64,000 bases of DNA from Acholoe squamosa (taxonomy: Eukaryota; Annelida; Polychaeta; Phyllodocida; Polynoidae). Both the position numbers and the translations under genes were made by a program. The stretch spans positions 4,704,501 to 4,768,500 of the forward strand of contig OX439043.1 in NCBI GenBank assembly GCA_949317995.1, in the 5' to 3' direction. The notes beneath the pieces were generated by a model, which made no database searches, was not told the DNA's origin, and saw nothing but the letters and a program-made list of their open reading frames with translations. Every line of letters starts with the position of its first letter. Positions within the stretch are counted from its first letter, which is position 1. Below, piece after piece: positions 57,857-64,000 of the stretch.

Positions 57857-60800
57857 ATTGGATATGGATTTGGAACCTTCTCGTCAGAATTATCTCTTCC
57901 TAGCCAAGGACGTAGCCTATCTATGTTGGACTTATACACCCTTCCTATATCGGATTGTATCAATACCGTACAATCGCTGATCACAGTGGTAACTGTAAAC
58001 GGACCATCCCAATTGGATGCCAGTTTAACATGTCTCAGGGGTTCATGTAATCGTAAAACACGATCTCCGGGTTTAAAGTGTCTTATATTTAAACCAGTAT
58101 CGTATCCGGCCTTTTGCCAGCGGGCACTTTTATGTAATTCTAGACGAACTACTTCATATGCCTTTTTAAACCGGTCTCGTAATGCTTCCACAAAAACTAC
58201 CTGACAAGGTAATTCCGGATTCATTCCGACGACACCAAATACCAAATCCGCTGGCATTATTAAATCCTCTCCAAATACTAATAAATTTGGTGAGCAGTTA
58301 GTACTCGAATGAACAGTGCCATTATAAGCGTGTGTTACAAAGTCGCATTGTTCATCCCAATCATCCATATTGTCATTTACAAGTGACTTTAGGACTTGTA
58401 TCAGGGTTCTGTTGAACCTTTCTACCAGCCTGTCACTTTGTGGATGATACGGATTGGTCCTAGTTTTACAGATGGCGAGATACTCACACATACTTTGCCA
58501 GAGATTGGATTCAAACTCTCTTCCCTGGTCACTGTGAAGCATTAAGGGCACTCCAAAAGTTAGTACCCAACCCTTCACAAAAGCTTCCGCACAAGTAACA
58601 GCCTTATGATCCGGTAGTGGGAAGACTTTAGTATACTTGGTATAATAGTCACACACTACCATCATGCACATATTGTCATTCGGCGTCTTATTTAGTCCGC
58701 TAATAATATCAATTCCTATTCGGGCGAACCTTACCCCGAATAATTCTTGGGATAAGGGCAGCTTACCGGGTCCTTGACCGGGTTTGTTTTTACAACAATC
58801 CGGGCAACTAGCCACCCATCGGAGTAAGTCCTGCGACATACCCGGCCAGTGGTATCTCTTCGAGAGACGAGCTAAGGATTGTTTCTTTCCGAAGTGACCA
58901 CTTGTTCTGTGTCCATGACAATAATACATGATGTCTGCTTTTCACCATTGTTACATGGTTTCCAGCGGTACAGTATTCCTCTCTTGACTTCTAGCTCCGT
59001 CCATTGAGCTAAAAACCTTCTCATTTCCCTATTCTCCAGCGAGGCTATAGGCCTAGCTGGACATATACCCTTTGGTACCAATTGTAGAAGCCTAGCAGTA
59101 ACTGAGTCAGCCTCCTGGAAGTTCCTTATGGTTTCTAAGGACCAATCCAAGACACTGCCTATACGTGTTTCGAAAGGAATTCGAATCGAGGCTGCTACTG
59201 CTTTATGGATCCCACAATCAGTACAATTCAGATTGTCACATTTCCGAATTGGTATTCGGGATAATGCCTCAGCATTCACGTGCTTATTTCAGGCACGATG
59301 CTGGATCTGACTATTTTCTAGTCCGAATTCAGACAGATGGGCTAGCCATCTCCCTATCATTCCTTCGGCATCCCGAAAGTTTAATAACCATCTTAGGGAG
59401 GAATGATCTGTACGTAATGTAAAGTTAGTTCCCCACAAGAAGTGTTTAAACTTTTTGGTATACACCATGACAGCTAATAATTCACGTTTAGTTGTGCAGT
59501 AATTTCGCTGTGTTTTACTCAGTGTATTGCTAGCGAATGCTATCGGGACCTCCACTCCACCTTGGACTTGGGAGAGGGCTGCACCGATACTTTCATTGCT
59601 AGCATCTGTATCCAGTATGAAATGCCCATCCTCGGATGGGTATTGCAGTACTGGAGTACTCGTGAACAAGGCTTTCAATTGTTGGAAAGCTTGTTCTTGT
59701 TCGGTTCCCCATGGGAACTTTTCTTTCCTACTACCGGGGGTCCATGTTGTTAGGATTTGTAAGGGATAACTCACCCGAGAATAATTCGGTATGAAGTCTC
59801 TATAATACGATCAGAATCCTAAAAATGACCTTACTTCCTTTGGACTGTTTGGTACTCCCCAGTCCGTTACTGCCTGAATTTTTTCAGGATCAGCTTTTAT
59901 TCCTTCTTCAGATATTATCCGGCCCAAATAATTTATGGACTTTTTAAACAAATTACATTTCTTAGGTTCAAGTTTTAAACCGTTAGATATTATTCTTCCT
60001 AATACTAACTTGAGGTTGTGCAAGCATTCGTCAAATGTTTTGCCGAATACTATTACGTCGTCAAGGTAAACCAGGCACTTTTTCCATAACAGATCACTTA
60101 AAAGTGTTTCCATCATGGCTTCAAAGGTTGCCGGAGCATTACATAAGCCGAAAGGCATGACATTATACTGGAACAAACCTATATGACTTGAAAAAGCCAT
60201 ATCATCCGGGTTCATTCCTACTTGCCAGTATCCGGATTGTAAGTCCAGAGTACAAAACCACTTATTACCTCCTAAAGAATCGATTGTTTCATCAATTCTT
60301 GGCAATGGATACAAATTTTTCTTCGTTAAACCATTTAGTTTCCTATAGTCTATACAGAACCGGATAGACCCATCCTTTTTCGTCACCATACAAACTGGAC
60401 TACTCCAAGGACTGCTAGATGGAACTATTACATTCTGTTCTAGCATCTTAGCTATTTCTGCTTCTGCTACCCTCTTCTTAGGCAGGAGTAGCCTCCGATA
60501 CGGGATCTTGAAAGGCTTCGCTTCTCCCGTATCAATGGTATGTAATACCTCCGTAATCTTTCCGAGTGGTTCACCCGGAACGGCGAACGCCCTCTGATAC
60601 TCAATCAACAACTCTTTGAGTGTTTCTTTCTGCGAAGGATCTTCTAGACTCCTATCCTCATACATTGTCTTCAGATCTTCGGTCCATTCTTGTTCAACCA
60701 TTTTAACCGTAAGGTTCAGGGAACAGCTAGTCACTGTCTCAGCCAGTATAACGGTACCGAAATTAGCTCCTTTTTTCAAGTACAGGGTCCGGTTACCAGT

Positions 60801-61724
60801 ATTGGAAACCGGTATGACTGACCAAGCCCCATTGGCTACTATCGTGTCAACCGATTCCAATCCTAAACTAGCCAGCATAATCGTATCCGGCTCAATTACT
60901 GCATCCTGGTTCCTCAACTCGGAATTGCTCCGAACCAGAACATCACAGGCCACTCCCAGAGGGATCTTTACAGTTTGAGCGACGGACGCTACACTGCTAA
61001 CTCTCAATACACATTGTACTTTCACGGGATAAGGATGCTCTACGCTCAGTTCCCCAGTTCTCGGGTCCAAGACTGCTCCATATAGGGCCGCAAAGTCTAA
61101 TCCTAATATCCCTTCATCTGCTATTCCGGCAATTGTAGTAGTTATCACATATTCCTGAATACCCTCGAATTGCAATTTTGCACACATCCTACCATATGTT
61201 TGCATCTTACTACCGTCGGCCGTTTGGGCGTTTCCTCCCAATAGGAGAGTATCGCGCACATCCGGTATAAGATCCGCTACTTTCCGAGAGACACAGGAGT
61301 GGCTAGCTCCCGTATCAACTAGGAATTCAGCGGGTCTTCCATTGATATTAAGCGAAACATACCACCGCCTTCCATGCAACATGGAAGGTACATCAGTTAT
61401 TGCAGAATCCTCATTATTCACACCCGGGTCCTGTCCACATCCTTTTAAGTATTCCAGACAAGGATGGCCCGGGGGTAGGTGAGCACTACCAACTCTGGCC
61501 AACAAATGACCTCCTACCTCTAATCCGGTACCGGGTTTCCCCTGTGCTCCTTGGGCACTTGTTATATCTGATTCCCCAATCTCCTGAGTGGGCTGTTCTA
61601 CCACCTCAGTATTGGGCGAATGTGTTACTCCATTTGGATCTGCACCACTGCTGGTGGTATCATGGCAAGTGACTATTCTGGGATCCTGTTGCTTGCCCGT
61701 AACAGAATCCCCTCTCAGTTTTCC
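57835..61724 (-). pseudogene. Gypsy pol: protease, reverse transcriptase, RNase H, integrase (broken)
   Basis: The pol frame opens after a TAA at 61725-61727. The aspartic protease shows LVDTGASHSC (near 61310) and ILGLDF. The reverse transcriptase shows RFCIDYRKLN, LDLQSGYWQ, MPFGLCNAPATF and the catalytic YLDD (60058-60069). A TGA at 59811-59813 follows FLGF. RNase H shows TDAS, KRELLAV and TDHSSL, but the last acidic position reads NAEALSR where Asp (NADALSR) is usual. A second TGA lies at 59289-59291. A frame break near 58930 precedes the integrase (58929-57835). The integrase has an H-x4-H...C-x2-C zinc-binding head and D, D, E residues in GIDII, HSDQG and VERFNRT. The remaining catalytic motifs are intact, so decay is recent. 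Confidence 0.9.
61715..61724 (-). promoter_or_regulatory. Candidate -1 frameshift window between gag and pol
   Basis: The pol frame is one base back relative to gag. It is open only downstream of the TAA at 61725-61727, and gag stops at 61715-61717. A shift must therefore happen within GGAAAACTGA. GGAAAAC is a weak relative of the X-XXY-YYZ slippery heptamer. No pseudoknot was checked. Confidence 0.45.
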
Positions 61725-62987
61725 TTATCGTCTACTGTGGAAAAACTCATTCGTGTTCTATACACCGGTTTCTCTGCCACACATTCGGCAGCGAAATGGC
61801 CTAATTCCTGGCACCTATAGCATCTTCTCTGGGACTTATCCACCCTTAGGCGTCGCAGAGCATTCGTCAATCGGGTAACCAAATTCTCCATAAAATCCCC
61901 CTGAGCAGTTGACACTGCCATCTGAGGAGTAGAGAAAGTGGGTAACTGTGGTACCGGTAACTGAGCTACCGGTTTCTGCGGCACCTCTAGTTTCGGTGCT
62001 ATCGATGATGCATCCCCTACGGATTTCTGAAAGTTTGATTTCTTCTTGAAACCTCCCTTTCGGTACCTCTTCTGCCGATAATATTTACCGGCGATCTGTA
62101 CAGATCCGATATATTCCCCGTTATCATCGGAGATATATTCGTAATCGGAGTCCATCAAACCGGACTCAACTGCAGCTGTGTGTTCCGGTAGAGGTGGACC
62201 ACTGTTAACTGCCGAAGCTCTTGCAGGGGGTGCATTGGCACCTAGCAACCGCTTCTTCCTATTGTAATTCTCGATAGCCAGGAACAGATCATTGAAGGAG
62301 GTATCATCCTTCTATTCATCCCAAGCGATAGTCTTATGTTCTGGATCCCGGAGCCCGGCAATGAATTGAGTGAATAACTCTTGTATCCAACATTCATCGT
62401 CGTATTCCTAATTAGGCCTAGCTTTACTGAGCAGGTCCTGTAGTTCCAGCCCAAAGACTTTATGTGACTCTCTGGGTTTCTGTGTCCGTCTCTTAAAGGT
62501 GATCCAAGGATCCTCTCGGACAATAGAACCGAATAGGTAGCAGGCACACTCCAACAATTCGTCGTAGGTGCCTTCTATTCCATATTCTTTTCTCCATCTG
62601 TTCAGGGCTACTTTGCCTCCCTTACTTAGCCAACAGACTAAATACGGTAATGCTTCGTCTTTAGTCCATCCGCTACAATTCACCTCGCCTACAAAGATTT
62701 GATAACTATCTTTCCAAGGTTCATTCGGATCATATGGCGGAGGTATCCGTCCCATACGGCGCGCAGGATTAGAACAACCCCTGAGCCGATTGGCTTCTTT
62801 CAGGCTCCAATCCATCACTTCGACCACATCGGCTCCTTTACGATAGCAGTCGATTCCCAATCCCTGAATGCATTTACTATTATCAAAAATTTCCTGCATT
62901 CCGGGAGACATGGAAGAATGCCTATTCATTCTCTTAGGCTTTCCTCCGTCTCTTTGATTAGCACCATAAGGAGCATTACCTCCTCCT

Positions 62988-63437
62988 CCTGGTCCTCCCG
63001 GTGGATATCCTCCACCACCGGATCCTCCTGACAGATGTCCTCCGCCACCGGATCCTCCCGGTGGATATCTTCCACCTCCTGATCCTCCTGACGGATATCC
63101 TCCGCCTCCGGATCCTCCCGGTGGATATCTTCCACCTCCGGATCCTCCTGACTGATATCCTCCGCCTCCGGATCCTCCCGGTGGATATCTTCCACCTCCG
63201 GATCCTCCTGACGGATATCCTCCGCCACCGGATCCTCCCGGTGGATATCTTCCACCTCCGGATCCTCCTGACGGATATCCTCCGCCTCCGGATCCTCCCG
63301 GTGGATATCTTCCACCTCCGGATCCTCCTGACGGATATCCTCTGCCACCGGATCCTCCCGGTGGATATCTTCCACCTCCGGATCCTCCTTACGGATATCC
63401 TCCGCCTCCGGATCCTCCCGGTGGATATCTTCCACCA
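62988..63437 (-). repeat. 60-bp minisatellite coding Gly/Tyr-rich gag repeats
   Basis: About 7.5 nearly identical 60-bp units are each made of two similar 30-bp halves. In the gag frame a unit encodes GGGGYPSGGSGGGRYPPGGS. One unit has a base change that creates the TAA at 63389-63391. The other frames give acidic or hydrophobic repeats and are shadows. Confidence 0.9.
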
Positions 63438-64000
63438 CCGTCATAGCTTTGGTTGTGGCCTTGCCCAAAATAATTTGAATTTTGGGTATTGGTATAACCG
63501 GCATTATAACCGTCATAGCCGTAGCTATTTGCTTGGGATCTCCTGACACCATGGGAGTCACCGGACGGAGGTTGACTACCATCGGCATACTTTCCCATAT
63601 GTGGGTTTTGTGCATTTTGCACACCTACATAAGGTGGATGAGATGGAGCATTCCGATGATGACCATCAGGCATTGCATTTCTTGGCGGGGGACGTGGTGT
63701 GCTTGCGCCGGGACCAGGGGTGGGTGTCGGGGGATCAGGTTGTTTCGGGTTATTCCAATTCCGATCGTGTTTACCCGAACCATTGTTCCTTGAATCAGAG
63801 GGATCACCTGCTCCACCAGCAGTTGTATTCATCAAAAAAGCTATTTGAGGTACTGGTGGGGCTCGTATATTGTTCCCGGGTGGAGTAGGATGGGAATCAC
63901 CTTTAATGGGTGCTCCTGTTGCTTTAACTGTGGAATCTACTCCATTCGACGGTTTATTGGGATTATAAATACCGCCTGCTACATGTTTATCAGCTCCATC

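Larger units (their letters stand above)
54174..64000 (-). mobile_element. Ty3/Gypsy LTR retrotransposon, 5' end outside the window
   Basis: On the minus strand the order is gag (open at base 64000), protease, reverse transcriptase, RNase H, integrase, an extra ORF3, a purine tract and the 3' LTR. This PR-RT-RH-INT order defines Ty3/Gypsy. No chromodomain is seen after the integrase. The 5' LTR and primer-binding site are not in view. Gag has three stops, pol has two stops and frame breaks, and ORF3 has one stop and several frame breaks, so the copy is inactive. The GC content is higher than in the surrounding sequence. Confidence 0.9.
61715..64000 (-). pseudogene. Gypsy gag with Gly/Tyr-rich repeats, capsid and CCHC knuckle (broken, 5' partial)
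   Basis: One minus-strand frame runs from the window edge to the TGA at 61715-61717, with three in-frame stops: TAA 63389-63391, TAG 62408-62410 and TAG 62312-62314. The N-terminal part is Pro/Gly/Asn-rich and is open through base 64000, so the start is not visible. A 20-residue Gly/Tyr/Pro repeat region follows (62988-63437). The capsid segment (about 62800-62250) has the retrotransposon-gag pattern (YDPNEPWKDSYQIFVGEV and ALPYLVCWLSKGGKVALNRW). A zinc knuckle CYRCQELGHFAAEC (C-x2-C-x4-H-x4-C) lies near 61785-61830. It packages RNA and forms the particle in active relatives. Confidence 0.82.

Noticed and set aside
62926-63624. 232-residue minus-strand frame rich in EDIHREDPEAED repeats, and a 181-residue plus-strand frame over the same DNA
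   Set aside because: Both are out-of-frame translations of the gag minisatellite. The gag frame through the same DNA joins the capsid and zinc knuckle.

Overview
This 64-kb window looks like repeat-dominated, AT-rich nuclear DNA of an invertebrate animal. It has no bacterial-style gene packing. It contains two different non-LTR retrotransposons (LINEs), one Ty3/Gypsy LTR retrotransposon, several short terminal-inverted-repeat elements, AT microsatellites, minisatellite arrays and large duplicated blocks. I could not assign a phylum, and I recognised no host protein-coding exon with confidence. Every convincing coding sequence belongs to a mobile element.

Layout. 170-5703 (+): LINE A, with an intact ORF1 and an intact ORF2. 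5704-9371, 17280-21370 and 25468-39150 (the last split by LINE B and other insertions): three diverged copies of a direct segmental duplication. 15200-17070 and 41090-42310: two related elements, each carrying a different internal tandem array. 26142-31961 (+): LINE B, whose ORF1 and ORF2 are each broken by one stop codon and one frameshift. 37350-37880: a foldback element with a 9-bp target duplication. About 38895-53490: a large, eroded inverted duplication, with a tRNA-Thr-like sequence, a cluster of three perfect CRE sites, a CACTA-like element and a Harbinger-like MITE in or between its arms. 54174-64000 (-): a decayed Gypsy element (gag, pol, an extra ORF3 and the 3' LTR) whose 5' end lies beyond the window.

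The main discovery candidate is in the LINEs. The ORF1 proteins of both LINEs share an unusual architecture: coiled coil, L1-ORF1-like RNA-binding region, then a C-terminal NADAR domain (DUF1768/YbiA family). Known NADAR enzymes act on ADP-ribose-related N-glycosidic bonds, including removal of ADP-ribose from guanine in DNA. Both LINEs carry the domain at the same place after a recognisably homologous linker, although the two proteins are strongly diverged. This suggests one old acquisition kept by selection. My inference is that these retrotransposons carry an ADP-ribosylation eraser, or an NAD-derivative-processing activity, that helps them evade a host defence or process their own nucleic acid.

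The second system is the Gypsy element. Its gag has a glycine/tyrosine-rich tandem-repeat region. Gag and pol overlap in a -1 frame arrangement within 10 nt. An extra ORF (ORF3) with C2H2-like zinc fingers sits where env would be, behind its own TATA/CRE/E-box promoter-like block. The copy is inactive, because all three genes carry stops or frame breaks.
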